This document shows positions 1 to 12,419 of a stretch of DNA of 64,000 nucleotides, piece after piece. The DNA comes from Blasia pusilla (Eukaryota > Marchantiophyta > Marchantiopsida > Blasiales). Location of the stretch: positions 6,014,001 to 6,078,000 of the forward strand of contig CM114271.1 in NCBI GenBank assembly GCA_050084515.1, read 5' to 3'. The notes under the pieces were generated by a model. The model saw only the letters and a program-made list of their open reading frames with translations, had not been told where the DNA came from and ran no database searches. The position numbers were made by a program, and so were the translations under genes. Within the stretch, counting starts at the first letter, position 1. Each line of letters starts with the position of its first letter.

Positions 1-270
1 GATTCCCGGATGACCATATGGAAAGAGGCTAAGAAGTAAGGGCTCAGTGATTCTGGAGTCTGCTTTTCTTCCTTTGTGTGGGCTGACAAGGGTGGCTCTG
101 CTGTTATTTAATCTACTGTAACTGTTTTATTTCCCCTTGCCCCTGACCTCCGACAAAGTTAAAGTTGGTTCCATTCTATTAATAATCTTTCAACAGGGAT
201 AGAGATACAGCTAAGCAATTTACTCTCCATAGAAATAAAGCACGTTTGGCAATTATTTACCAACGATTCT

Positions 271-2678
271 TCAACGGGGCAATCTGGAAGAGATGACCTC
301 TGGTGAAGCAGCTTGCACAAAGTCAACCATTGTTGTAAGCAGCTTGCGCTCTTCTTCCACGATCAACTTGGCTTGTGTTTCTAGGTCCAGAGGTACCTCG
401 GGTTCCTTTTCAATTACAGGAAAAGATCCATCTTGAACTCCTTGTATAGACGATGCTTGTGAGTAATCTTCACCTGTCTGGAACCTAGTAGTGTTCCCCT
501 GCTGCTTCAATGCAAGATTTACGGCTGAAGACACAGAAGCCATATAACCAGCAACATCCTCCCTGTGTATCAAATCCCTTGCATTTAGGACAAGCCCACT
601 TGCTCCAGCTTGTAGCATTCCTAATGTTCGCTCCAAATCTTTAGAGGACAACTCTAACATTGAGACATCGAGAAACACTGGAATGCTGACTTCCCTGCAG
701 ACACTGCTTATATAATTGCCATGATCCTCAATTGCTGAACACTTGAGAAGTAGTAAGTCAGCCCCCTCCAATGCAGTGGCAGTTTTAGCTGACTGAGTGG
801 ATGAGACAGTCCTCACCACAAGAGGTAACACTGCAGCTTCTGAAACAGCATTTTGCATCATTCTCCTTGCCACCACTGTCGGTAGCCCTGCAGAAGGAAA
901 CATCATTATTCCCACCATAAGTATATAGCCGTCCAAAGCAAGAGACACAATCAACAAGACAATATAGTCTAATGGAGAAATCCTGTTGAGCAGGGCATTT
1001 ATTTACCGCTTGCTTTTGTAAATATCCATCCTAGACTACTGATTATCGATAACCCAAATTATGCTTCATGCGTGATGTCCAGAATCATAGGCTCTTTTTC
1101 TCATTCCCCGTCGATCCCTTTAGTAAATCGATTTCGTTTTCCCCTCGAAAATGAGGATGAAACTCAAGGTGAGAATTCAAAAAGGAGATTGGTCTCGGTC
1201 AGTTATCGGAGTGTTACAACACTATCAAACCAGTCGAAGAAATTGGAGAAAAAGGTGGAAACTTACGAGCTCTTTCAAGAACAGGAAGTAGGACTTTGGA
1301 GTTGAGCAACAACACAGATACCATTCTAGAAGACATGAGGGTTTAGAGTCTATAAACTTACAGCATGAAATATTCAAATCTTGAAGAAGAAGAGATAAAT
1401 TTTAGATCTGAAAGACTAAAGGAGGAGGGTTGGCTCCCATACACCTCTGGAAACAGAAGTCCCCGGAAGAATATCAGTTAAATTAACTGTAGGTTCAGGT
1501 CAAACATTCAAGACTAACCACTCCAAAATTTGTTGGGGTGAGTTAATGCCAAGTTAATCCATGATGGTGGCACTATTCACGAGCCTGTTTTGGTCAAGTC
1601 AAACTGAAGTATGTCACTGCGCGGGGTGCCGTTACGCATAACCGGCGAATGTGGGGTGCTGCAGTCTCACGGCTGTTGTCCACGCAATCGACAACCTTCA
1701 GGAAAATTGGGAGAAACTAAGCATTCACACTTGTATCTCAGAACGACGACTTAACCTCCACTCCACCCATCCGTCACGGGAAGACTCTGACAAATACTGG
1801 ATTGATTGGAAAAGGATTTACGATCGCTTTTAAGGACCACGTATGCATCTCTTTAAGAATTCGTACTGCACTTCAACGACAGGAGAAAGTGAATGCAGAT
1901 CAACTCCCGAGAGAGCGAGAGACGAAGAAAAAACTTAAGATTATTAAGGGCAATAACAACCTCCATCTGAGAGAACAACACCATCAGCACCAGCTGCCGC
2001 AGCAATATCCACCCGTTCGGCTACCAAAAGCTCTGCTCGACCTCTCAGCACTGACTTCAGCGCACATGCTGCCTCATACAGCCTGGCTCCCCCTTCACCT
2101 TCCATTCCTGATTCGACGATCACCATGGTCAAACCCTCGGCTACAACTGAGCTTAGAACTTCCAGAAACCCTTCCAATCCTTTTCCCTCCAGGACCTCCA
2201 GGACCTGAACTCTTAAAACTAGTCCCGGTATACGAACTTCAGCCCTTCGCACACCACCCGGAAAAACTCCTATGGGAGATTGCTTCGACTCAACGTCCAC
2301 CGAGCTAGCCTCTCCAATATCACTTCCACTCAGCTCATCAACCATGGAGTTCCTGGCGATCCGTGAAAATCTCCACCTGAATCTGAAGGGTGCTTCTAAG
2401 CATTGCTGATCAATTCTTCCAACCAACCGCGCTCGTCTGGACCACTCTATTCTAAAATTTGCACCCGAATCCAGCGGTCGTAGCACTACACGACTCGTTT
2501 CAGTTCTCTGGGCAGATACCTTTCTACTTCTGCCATATCGCCTTCCTTGAGCTACAAGATTTCTGGAGCAATGAAAACTACAGGGATTCCAACTAATGCC
2601 ACATCCGCAAGTCCCTCCACGAGTGGTAACTGAGAGGAATTTCAGAGCCATAGACTCCGACAGCGACGTGAATGGCAT
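271..2678 (-). CDS. FZL: FZL (FZO-like) chloroplast dynamin-related GTPase, N-terminal exons, partial
   Basis: Two exons of a minus-strand gene are visible. Exon 1 ends at 1961 (donor GAG|GTTG). Exon 2 starts at 887 (acceptor CTGCAG|GG). The join keeps frame and reads through 'VVLSDGGLPTVVARR', which fits the TenI/thiamine-phosphate-synthase-like domain that precedes the GTPase in plant FZL. Diagnostic segments are 'FPGGVRRAEVRIPGLVL', 'YEAACALKSVL' and 'AERVDIAAAAGADGVVL'. In plants FZL is a thylakoid/envelope membrane-remodelling GTPase. The ATG at 2678 or 2651 would start a Ser/Arg-rich transit-like peptide; the frame stays open to 3080 but upstream residues look non-coding. The exon 2 end is uncertain (donor candidate after 298; otherwise a stop at 271-273). 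The GTPase domain and C-terminal membrane segments must lie beyond base 1. The family assignment is firm; the start and the exon 2 end are not. Confidence 0.85.
888..1960 (-). other. FZL intron
   Basis: The interval between the two FZL exons, bounded by GT at 1960-1959 and AG at 889-888 on the minus strand. A 77-codon open frame on the plus strand (1072-1305) lies inside it and matches nothing I know. I see no transposon or RNA gene here. Confidence 0.8.
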
Positions 2679-3391
2679 CCGAGCCTGAAGTGAAGAAGAA
2701 TGTACATGAGACAAATTCGCTGACGCACCCGACCTGAACAATGAGGCGTTCCCTGACAAAGCAGATTGGATAAAAGCGCTTGAAGGTGGCGAGGATTCAC
2801 AACCGAGAAGTGAGCTTCCACTCGGATAATTCAAATTCCACGAGTCACGGCAGGGGTGCAATCCTCCACCCCTTGGACACGTCTCCCTCCCAGCCAATTC
2901 ATGACCACCTAATGGCGTCTCCAATCTTCCGGCACCGCACCTCACATTCGGAGAGACCGTCCCGAAAGGCGCGAATCCACTCAGGTCCAGAGACCCGCTT
3001 CCACACCACGACGATCCATGCTTCCCCACTGCAGGGGGCGTCCATGTAGCACACATGCTGCAGGCAAGCCTGCTCACCACAGGCAGTGCAGCGAATGGAG
3101 CGCACGTAACTCACTTTTCCAACATCCTCATCCGACTACCTCTCCGACGCATCATACATCTTCTTCTTCTACTCCGAGTGATTTCTGCTCTGCTCCACTC
3201 CGCTCTGCTGTGCTCTTCTCCTCTGTCCTGTCCTGAAATTTCCCGTTCCCCAGCGGAGACCAATCAAATGCGCCCATCAAATCTTGCAGATCATCCTCCG
3301 CTTCGTTGGCATGCATCTCTCTACACCTCCCTGGATAAGGTCCTACAGCGGTGCCTTTAACATTTGAGAGACGCTCGCGAATCTGCGCCAT

Positions 3392-3899
3392 CCTATTCTA
3401 TTCCCTCTATCTCATCTGCGCAGTGCGTCAAAATGGTCACATGTTATTCAACTTTTCCCGACGAAAGGAGGAGATGGGGAGTTCGACCAGTCGGACACTA
3501 TCCACGTCACAGATTCTCCTAAAACTCGAAACTACGAAAATACCCGGTATTACTCCATTTCCAAATCTTTATTCCGAAAAAAGTTTTTGGAGTCGGATAT
3601 TATCCATCTCACAACTTCAAAATTTACTAGATATTAATTACTATATATATATATAAAAGAGTGCCCTTGCTTTTTACACCGGCCTCTTGCCCAATAGTTC
3701 ATTGAATTCGCATTCTTTTAAAGTAGGTAATTAAATCATCCATTACTAGTGGGGAAATAAAATAGTGATTGAGGAGCCCTTTGTTAGTGTACAACCTGGA
3801 TAAATTTTAAAATTTATTTCATCCGAGTATCTCCGTATACACTACGTTTCGTGTGTAGTTACCTTCCTTATTCGAATGTTCATCGCTTCCAATGGTAAC
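3392..3899. repeat. Intergenic stretch with (TA)n microsatellite
   Basis: AT-rich spacer upstream of FZL. A short perfect TA run lies at about 3642-3655. No coding signal is recognisable. The FZL promoter is presumably between about 2.7 and 3.6 kb, but no core element is clear. Confidence 0.5.
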
Positions 3900-4960
3900 C
3901 TAGATGGAACTTCTCTTCCCTACTCTAGATAATGCTACATACAATTGACCATGAGAAAGTATACGAGTAGGAAAGTAAATATCAACCTTTTGCAAAACTT
4001 GACCTTGAGACTTATTCATAGTCATAGCAAAAGTCGGTCGAATAGGGAATTGAAACCTACTTAAATCAAATGGCAAACCAAAATCTGATGCAATCAATAG
4101 GATACATGGAATAAAGACTCGATTTCCAATATTCTTTCGTGTGATAATTTCAACATCTATGCAATGTCGCATAAATCTACGAATCGCCAATCTAGTCCCG
4201 TTTGCTTGTCTATATGATCCATTCATGTTTCGTAATAGTATGATTGGTACACCAGTCTTCAAACACAAACGATGTGGAGGAAATCCAAAAGGCAAGCATG
4301 TGTTCAAAAAATTAGTTAGATAGATATAATTCATCCAACTAATTCGGAATAGAGTCAACGCTAAGGTAAATATGGTCATGTACACAACATGTAATAAATT
4401 GGTGTGAAAATACAAGATTAGTATCCAAACTTCCCAAAAACAAAGTTCCCATAGGAAAAAAATTTCTACGATTTATATGCATGTTAAAAGGATTACCTCT
4501 CCACAAAATCGAGACATAACCTCTACATCTTTATTTCTCAGAGTCAAAATAGCTATATCTCTCAAGAAATCAATGTCATGGAATCGGCTAGGAAAATTTT
4601 CATAGATCAAATCAATAACATCGCATATCTTATAACTTTTTGTAACAATTTCAGATGGTAATAGTGTAAAGTCTTCTCCCAAATGAGGGTGCAAAGGTAC
4701 ACGACCCTCTCTCACTTCCAATCAGCAAAAGCTTATTGTTCACTTCACAAATGACCTTTCAACCTTTCAATTCGCATGTTTGTTGTCAACTTCATGACCT
4801 TTACATTAGACCAAAGAGATGACCTCTTTATGGTGGCTTGGATGATTTGCGACCGATCCCCATGACGAACAACACGCAACACTTGACGAAAATCACCACC
4901 AAATCCCATAAATTTTCCACCAAATGGTATTTGCCGTAGATCATCCCTCTCTCTATTTGG
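3900..4960 (-). pseudogene. Helitron PIF1-like helicase C-terminal fragment
   Basis: Minus-strand frames give the C-terminal third of a Helitron helicase. In order they show a 'FGGKFMGFGGDFRQVL' block (about 4,950-4,860), 'KLTTNMRIE', a connector, 'NTCLPFGFPPHRLCLK', 'LLRNMNG', and the final 'MTMNKSQGQ' and 'LYVALSRVGK' motifs that end SF1B PIF1 helicases. The pieces are in different frames with stops between them, so this is a decayed fragment. The Walker A and B blocks and the Rep domain are absent, and similarity stops near 4,960. It is a different copy from the Helitron at 31.9-57.8 kb, whose matching segment differs at many positions. Confidence 0.8.
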
Positions 4961-5091
4961 AGCAATGCAAAAAGATAGATCTCTCCATATATCTCAAGGG
5001 ATAGATATACATAGGTCCTTTTTGGATACTTAAGAAAGGCCCATCGGTCCCTATCTATTCCAAAGGAGAAAAAACAAAAAAAATTGTTACT

Positions 5092-7445
5092 GTCTCTCCA
5101 TCTTTGTCCTTAGCATTTCATGGGGGAATGAGATTTTATTTTATTTTTAAAAAAAAAGAAAAGAGGAGGAGTAGGAGGAGGAGAAATGTGTATCCGCACA
5201 ACGCCTCCTTGAGAATGGATATACCGGAGGAGAGTGAGCTTTGGAGCTTATTTTCTCTTTGTTAAACCTCTTGGCATAAGATGGTGAAGTTCTGGTCCTC
5301 CTTGCCTTGTGACTAACCAAAGCCTCTCATAAAGAGAGTGGCTATGGTTTTGACAAGAGGGAGATAGATAGAGATAGAGAAGCATGAGAGCTTTGATGCT
5401 ACTTGATTTATTGTATTTTTTTTACAACAATATATGTTATGTAACGACGTACATCTGCATGATGCCTCTAGCATAATGCATTGCATAGGCACATAAGCAC
5501 TAATACTAATATAGTAGAAGATATTGAATTATCAATTAAAAAGAATAGTTACTACTTATAAGAATAGGCTTCTTGCTTCTCTTGAGAGTCATACTACACT
5601 TTTATGTACATGCAAACTTGCAATGGTTGACAATATATTAAAAGGGTTTGAAGAAAAGGGCAAACGTGGAATACCAAGGCAAGTGGGGGGAACAAGAATA
5701 GGGAGGATATTGGGCCCACATGGACAAGTCTTTCCGTAGGATTGACAGAAGTCTATCGATATGGATATATTTGAAAACACTTACTTTATCCATATGCAAC
5801 CTTATATCTGTCAATGTTGCTACTAGGAATACGAGGAATACTTGTCTATACTTCGAGCTCAATCTCGTAAAATATTGGGCTAACCTTGTCTACCAACCAC
5901 TTGATGTCCCCTTATAATGACTATCATATGTGGTTGTTGAATATGGTCGTAGTTATGCTTGACCTATCTAATGTCTAATCACGTCAATTGGGATGATGGA
6001 GATTGACTATGTCGGTCCCAACATAGCAATAGTGATGGGTAACTCTGACATCGCTCTCATGAGGTTCTCCTATATCAATGGTGATCATGACTTCTAGTCT
6101 CAAAGACCGATATATTAGAGTTCTCCTCATCCTTGTCCTTGTATGCAAACATGTTACTTGACTCCTTATATCACAAGTCCAATGGCAAAGTCAAGTCATC
6201 CCTTGAGCTACGACATCTTATAGTGCAAGAAGATCCCTCTTTGTGAGCCCTTCAAATCACGGTTGGTATTAACACCTCCGAAATATTGACACCACCATAA
6301 TGAAGCATACTATGTCGTAAGACAAATGGAACATAACATTTGTGCATACTAGCTACCAAAAAGACTTCATTTATCAACTTCAAAGTTAGATTATATACAT
6401 TGAAGATACATACTAGGATAGAAGACCATTGTCATATTCTCATGTGCCAACACTCCAACATCTCATCCATCGTTGCAAATACCTACTCTCATGTTTGTAT
6501 AAAAGTATACACATCATCCATGTGGTAAGCAATGAATACTCTCTGTATCAAGTGAAAATTACACAACATGCATACACAAGATTAAAGTCATATACACCAA
6601 ACTTAGATCTAGACTCGCTAGAGCAATAGAGATGATAGGGAGAAGACAAACAATGGGGCCATATGGGCACTTGGCCTTTTTTTTTTCCCTTGGTGCATTA
6701 TAGAGACGTTTTTTCACTATGGGTAGGGCTATATGGCTATCTAGAGTTACTTTAACCTAACAATCAACTAGAGGACAATTCAAGACCTTTTCAAATAAGA
6801 TTTTGCGTGTGTCGTATTTCCTTGATTCGGTATGTTTTCTAGGTTTTTGAGCTTGTTGAATTATGGCTACGATGTATATTGCCTAAAAATTATATTAGCA
6901 CAATAATTATCACATCATTTATATGGAAGTATTTACTCAATGTTCTCAAAGAGGCCGTGCATCAACCATTCCATGTCATGAATGATTTATTCAGGAGGTG
7001 GGAAACTTGAGTGTTTATGTTTCCTCTAATTTAGGACCTATTTAATGGCTATTTGTATAAAGTTACTATTATAGTAAGTTCTCCAATTTAAGCACAATTC
7101 ACTCCCAATTATGGAAGTTTTCTCTTGATCCACTTTAGGAGGCTAGGGCAAGAGAGGTGACTCGTGTGCATAGATCACCGAGGAGAAGGCTTGGGGCAGA
7201 AGAGAGAGTTTGGGAGCTTATCTATTTTTGTTAAACCTCCTTCCATAACGCATTAGACCCATGGTGCCTTGCCTTATATTTGAGTAAAGTGACTCTGAAC
7301 CTCTTACTTTGAGATTGGGATTTGATTTGACATGGGAGAGAGCTTTGTGATGTGAGTATATTGATGTACTTTACATTTATTAGACACCTTTTGATATATG
7401 ATCATGTGTGTGTCTAGTTTCTTGGTTATTGAGCTTGTTGAACAA
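5092..7445 (+). mobile_element. Relic of a non-coding retroelement related to element 3
   Basis: Two degenerate copies of the terminal repeat A of element 3 lie at about 5160-5410 and 7137-7379. Both contain the block 'gagcttat...tttgttaaacctc', the 'ccttgcctt' block, and end in 'attta' like the A repeats of element 3. Just before the expected B1, near 6720-6780, is the family motif 'ctatctagagtta' followed by 'caactag'. A B-like segment then follows at about 6788-6870 and recurs after the second A at about 7384-7445 (shared 'gagcttgttgaa'). The interior shows no recognisable coding region, so it was probably non-autonomous or is decayed. Outer boundaries are approximate. Confidence 0.5.
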
Positions 7446-7681
7446 AGTTGCACACGGACAAAGTCTGTGTATATGGATATATCTTTGCCTCGAGAATGTA
7501 CAGGTCCGTGTTAGCTTGGGTTCCCACCGCTCCAACCCAAGCTATCCCGCCTACAATGTAGACCTAAACTCAGCCAATCCGCATCCTAGCCCAACAAATC
7601 AACAACCTGCCGCTGATTTTCTAGCTCACACTAAGCCCACCCTTCATCCGCATAGGCTCAAATCAATATATTATAGAAAAG

Positions 7682-7983
7682 TGATAACGAAGTATAACTG
7701 GTGGGAAACGACTCTCACACTCACACATTTCCATGGAGAATGAAATTTTGCAATGAGAGAATGAGTGGAGGTTGGTCCCCTTCTCAATTATGTAGGGTAT
7801 GTACAAACAACCCTAACCCTAATCCTAACCATAGTCTTGAGTTAGACTAGTTGTGATTAACTAACCCTAGTTAAGATAATTGTGCTTAAGTGACTAATCA
7901 AGATTAAGCTTCTAACTTTGTATGAGTACCAAATCTAGCAATTTGGATGTCTGATGAGCTTGATTATAACTTAACCTTCAATA
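7682..7983 (-). repeat. copia 3' LTR
   Basis: This copy matches 22165-22453 through most of its length, with small indels. It contains a run of telomere-like CCCTAA units near 7808-7829 that the other LTR lacks. It is preceded on the minus strand by the polypurine tract. Confidence 0.9.
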
Positions 7984-7998
7984 CTCCCCCTCAAACTC
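7984..7998 (-). other. copia polypurine tract
   Basis: The minus strand reads GAGTTTGAGGGGGAG, directly adjoining the 3' LTR. This is the usual copia plus-strand primer site and fixes the LTR edge at 7983. Confidence 0.85.
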
Positions 7999-10297
7999 AT
8001 ATCGATATCTCTAATGCCTAAATCATTTCTAAACATCTCAAACTTATCTCTAGACAATTTCTTTGTAAAGATATCACAAATTTGGTGATCTATACCTATA
8101 CATACAATATCAATTTCTCCTACAAGCATTTTCTCTCTGATAAAATGATAGTGCACCTCAACATGCTTTGTTCGAGCATGAAACATAGGGTTATTACCAA
8201 GCTTGATGCTACTAATATTATCTCCATATATTACACTAGGTTCTAAGTTACTAACACCAATCTTAACAAGTAATCGATGAAGCCACACCGCCTCACATGT
8301 TGCATTGGTTTCTCCTCTCTGCTCAACCTCTCTTGAAGATAAAGCAATTGTAGGTTGCTTCTTTGAAGCCCAACTTATAGTTGCGCTTCCCAAGATAAAT
8401 GAATAACCAAATATGAAATGCCTATCAGACATGCTTATTGCCCATTTAGCATCTCTGAATCCCTATAATTGTAAACTGGGAGAAGGTTCAAGTTGAAGCC
8501 CGAATTGACCAGAGAATTTCATACACCGCATAATCCTCCTCATAACATCAAGATGAGGTTTTCGAAGTGCTTGCATAAACTGGCTCATTAAGCCAACTGC
8601 ATAGCTCAAATCTGGCATGGTTATAGTTAAATAAATCAAACTTCCAACCATGCGCTTGTACATATTGGAATCTACAAGCAACTCTCCTTCATCCACTCTT
8701 AGCTTCACACTTTGATCCAACGGTGTAGATATGGGCTTAAAAGCCGTCACACCATATTTTGAAAACATGTGAAGACCATATTGTCATTGTAATAACCATA
8801 TGCTCTCTCTCCAACCTTTATAAACTCAACACGAAGGAAGTACTTGAGTTCTCCCAAGTTCTTCATATCAAATTCGGCCTGTAACTTTAGCTTGACTTAT
8901 TGTACTATATCCTCAATACTCCCAGTAATCAAGAGATCATCAACATACAACACAATGATAACCGTATAATCTTGTCCTCGCAAGACATATAACGAGGAGT
9001 CAAAATCACATGCCCTAAAGCCCAACTCTTGTAGGACGTATATAATCTTGCCATACCAAACTCTTGGAGCTTGATTAAGCCCGTATAGAGCTTTCTTTAG
9101 CGTGCATAATATACGGAATAGACTTTGGATGCTCATATCCAAGTGGTTGAGTCATGATACCTCCTCATACAGATCTCCATACAAGAAGGTATTCTTAACG
9201 TCCATGTGTTGTAATCTCCACTTCTTACTTACTACAATTATAACCATTGTTCTCGTAGTCGCCATCTTTGCAACATGGCTGAATGTCTCCTCATAATTAA
9301 TGCCATATTATTGTGCATAGCCCTTGGCTACCAATCTAGCTTTATATTTGTCAATTGTACCATCTTGATTGCGCTTGACATTGTAAATCCATTTGCAACC
9401 AATAGCTTCCTTACCAACAAGTATATCAACCAACTCCCAAGTCTGTTGATGTCTTAATACAACAAGCTCTTCCTCCATAGCTTCAATCCATTCGACCTTG
9501 CTTGCAGCTTCTTGAAAACAACTTGGCTCTTGTTATTGAAGGATAGTCATCATATATGCATGGTGTGTTGTAAGAAATCCGTCATTTATGACTTTATGAA
9601 CAAGTTGTGTGACTCTACTTGATCTACGAATTCGAAGTTATTGTTGAGATGTGGATGTCTCTAACACGTGACTCAAGCTCTTACTAATGTCAACAGACTT
9701 AATGCATATTCTTCTCGTTCAGGGACTAACAGATTAAACTGACGAATCTAGGATCTCACCTAACCCTCTACTCGTACTTGGGGAATTTGTAGGCAATATC
9801 TATTGATTTCTACTCATATTCTCCTTCTCAATAGACGAGTTTAGAAGTGGAATAAGCTTAGATGCAGCATACTATGACTTTAGCTCATCAAAGAGAACAT
9901 CGTGACTAATAATAAGTTGCCTAGAGGATGGAATGTACCACTTATATCCCTTAGTTCTATCAGCATAGCCAATGAAGATACACCTTTCATATTAGGGTTC
10001 TAATTTCTGACGTTTTGCAGAAAGAACGTGAGCATAACAAATACAACCAAATACTTTCAAGAAGAAAAAATCAAATTTACTTCCTATGAAGACTTCGGAT
10101 GGAGTCTTATCATGAACTCCTACTATTGGAGTTAGACTGATTAAGAAGACTGCGTATGCTACAGTCTCTGCCCAATACGCCTTGGGCATATTCTTCTCAT
10201 TCAATATAGCTCTTGTCGCCTTAGCAAAATATCAATTCTTCCTCTCAACCACTCCCTTTTGTCATGGAGTGTAACGGCAAGTCACTTGTCGTTGGAT
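7999..10297 (-). pseudogene. copia pol, C-terminal half: end of integrase, reverse transcriptase, RNase H
   Basis: Reading from the right, the integrase resumes at about 10,285 with 'RQVT' and 'KGVVERKN', then 'PKAYWAETVAYAVFLI' (about 10,180) and 'PSEVFIGSKFD'. The 9.2-9.9 kb linker is badly decayed. RT follows at 9142-8897 with 'KKALYGLNQAP' and the catalytic 'YVDD'. The connection domain is at 8768-8463 ('MYKRMVGSLIYL'). RNase H is at 8432-7999 ('TISWASKKQPTIALSS', 'NPMFHARTKHVEVHYHFIRE'). Several frame changes and internal stops show it is dead. Confidence 0.9.
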
Positions 10298-10416
10298 ATG
10301 TCACATTTGAGTAGCCGATAGACTGAGATCTATCGTGGATAGGGCATAGGAGCCAACGCACTGTCTTGAGTGTAACTTTGTCCCGCAATGTTGGATGAGG
10401 TTGAGGATAGATTCAT

Positions 10417-10770
10417 TGTGTCAGGAACATCGTTTCTGACAACTTTCCTGTTGAGGTCTTTCACAGCCGGGTGACTTGTTGAGCAGGTCACCCCCCTGGT
10501 AACTTGTGTGTGCAAGTTACCAAGAGGATAGCTATTTTTAGGGAAAGAGCCAAAAGGCTCTTCCCAACCCTATATAAGGGAGGAAGATGGCTTTCCCAAG
10601 CCATCTTTCTCATGTTGGGCCAACCATTCTTGCTCGTGTGTGTGAGTTAGGACTAGGTGCTAGCGTCTGGATTCCTTGATAGCATAGTGTGGACGAGGCT
10701 CTATATGCCAATGTAGATTGAGGAGTGGAGTTTTAGGCCGGATGTGTTGTTTTTACTACTCTATATTTTT
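10417..10770 (+). repeat. Element 1 terminal repeat A1
   Basis: Direct repeat of 17667-18029. It contains four consecutive inverted repeats (10469-10493, 10498-10521, 10541-10565, 10584-10607) and a TATATAA box at 10571-10577 just before the last. All are kept in A2. It starts TGTGTCAGG. No primer-binding site is evident just after it. Confidence 0.85.
10571..10577 (+). promoter_or_regulatory. Probable TATA box in A1
   Basis: TATATAA lies between two hairpins in repeat A and is conserved at 17830-17836 in A2. It probably marks the start of the element transcript. Confidence 0.55.
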
Positions 10771-11113
10771 ACATGAGAAAGATGTCAGGGAGTTGGTGGG
10801 AATTCATTTTTAGCAGGTAGGCAAGCGAGTTGCCTCAATGGGGAGCCCCTGGAGAGGTAGGTTGGCCTTTTGTTGTCATTTTTATGTTCGAAAGGCAGTG
10901 GGCGGAAGCACTGTCCATTTTTTTCACATTTTTCTGGTGTAGGTTGATGAGGGACAACAACAGAGTGGGGATCACGCAGGAGCGCTCGGGTGCAGCGTAG
11001 AGTGTTGGAGCGTAGCGTCAAGAGAACAGCGCAGAGCGGGAGTGTAGAGAAAGAAACGCTTTGAGAGCTTGTAGCAGCCGAGGGCTAGAGTTGCAAAGGC
11101 GGCTAGGGCTAGG

Positions 11114-11983
11114 ATGAGCCAAGCTCGTGAGGCATATGATGGGATCTTGAGAGGAGAGAGACCCACACCATCAGCCCGGAGACTAGATGGAGACGAAGGC
11201 AGTGAGACAAGCAATGTGGCAGAGACCTCTGGTGGTAGAGGGCCACCAAGCTTCAGTCCCATAGTGGAGTTCTTCTGACAGTTGGGGAAGAGCTACCAGA
11301 GCGTATGCACCGACAAGCTGAAGAGTCTACAGGATTTTCAGGGATGATCGGGTGAGAGTCTGAGAGAGGCATTCACGCACATGAGGAGGCTGATCATTGC
11401 TACTTACGGAGTGACTGAGGCGCAGTCAGTCTAGTATTGGTACGGGGTTATGGACCGAGAACTATGGAGGAGAGTTTGAGATATGATGCTGATTCACACA
11501 ACGAAGCCCACATTGAAGGTGGTCTTCGAGTTGTCTGAGCGTATTGAGCTCAACATGAGTGAGGAGCAAGTAGTGACCGCTAGATTTTCTTGAGAGTCGA
11601 CGGGTCCACAAGCGATGGTGACTCCACAGGTGCCACAGCAGGCACCATTATCACGGGAGCGGGCCATTGTGCCCAGAGAGCACGAGGGGTACTGTGAGCC
11701 TATGAGGCAACGCCCCGTACCTACATATGTTGCCCAACAGGGACCGATGTTCTCTTGCTGGATGTGTGGAGGGACCCATAGGGAGAGAGACTGCCCAGAG
11801 CATGGGAGAGGGCCACAAGCACCTCCGATTGCTCATGTGCCAAAGAGGATGGCCCCACCAGAGTATCAGTGTGACTATTGCCGCAGATATGGTCACACTA
11901 GGGATAGGTGTTTTGACCTTCGTCGACAGGCACATCTAGAGGTAGGCGGGAGGCCTGGGGGCGGTCGTCCTGGAGGAGGTTGA
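11114..11983 (+). pseudogene. Element 1 gag
   Basis: The frame opens at ATG 11114 and runs to the stop at 11981-11983, with several internal stops before 11,600. The C-terminal 122 residues are open and carry two zinc knuckles: 'CWMCGGTHRERDC' (C-x2-C-x3-H-x4-C) and 'CDYCRRYGHTRDRC' (C-x2-C-x4-H-x4-C), followed by a Gly/Arg-rich tail. This is the nucleocapsid end of Gag. Elements 2 and 3 have the same pair of knuckles. A variable linker (11988-12335) leads to the protease. Confidence 0.85.
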
Positions 11984-12419
11984 GGAGTTGTTCCTGGATG
12001 TCTCTGGCGCTTCTCTCACGCATCGATCAATTGGTGCAGAGGATTGTTGCCATGACGATGAAGCAGCTCAAGAGCCGAGAGTAGCTAGTGTGGCTCCAGC
12101 TTCCACCTCTTACCCTGACCTGGGTGAGGATCTTGCTAGTATGGGGTTTATGGTTAGTGCAACTCAGGTTGAGGTTGTTGCGTTGATGACTCCGGGTGCT
12201 GCAAGAGGCATTGAGCCATCGAGAGGTGGTGTTGAGATTGACCCATCGGAGGGGACTAATGGGCGGCAGGCCAGGGTTCAACACTCATTCGCATTGTCTG
12301 GAGCACTACACACACCATCGATGGTGCCTCGATGACCAGCGGTGCCTACAGGTCAGGTAGATCCGTCGACCTCACGAGGAGTTGGAGTGACAACTCCTAT
12401 GTCAGCTCGAGTGGAGTGA

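Noticed and set aside
1802-2308. 168-codon plus-strand frame opposite FZL exon 1
   Set aside because: Antisense shadow of the FZL exon; low-complexity Pro/Leu-rich product.
2899-3114. Cys-rich 71-codon minus-strand frame
   Set aside because: It overlaps the FZL leader in another frame; the Cys spacing fits no zinc-finger family.
3152-3391. 79-codon minus-strand frame upstream of FZL ('MAQIRERLSNVKG...')
   Set aside because: It could be a 5' leader exon or an upstream ORF of FZL, but no family match and no clear splice into the FZL frame.
3742-3752. ACTAGT as a possible 3' end of the Helitron fragment at 3.9-5.0 kb
   Set aside because: CTAG is present but no hairpin stands 10-12 nt before it, unlike the clear end at 31929.
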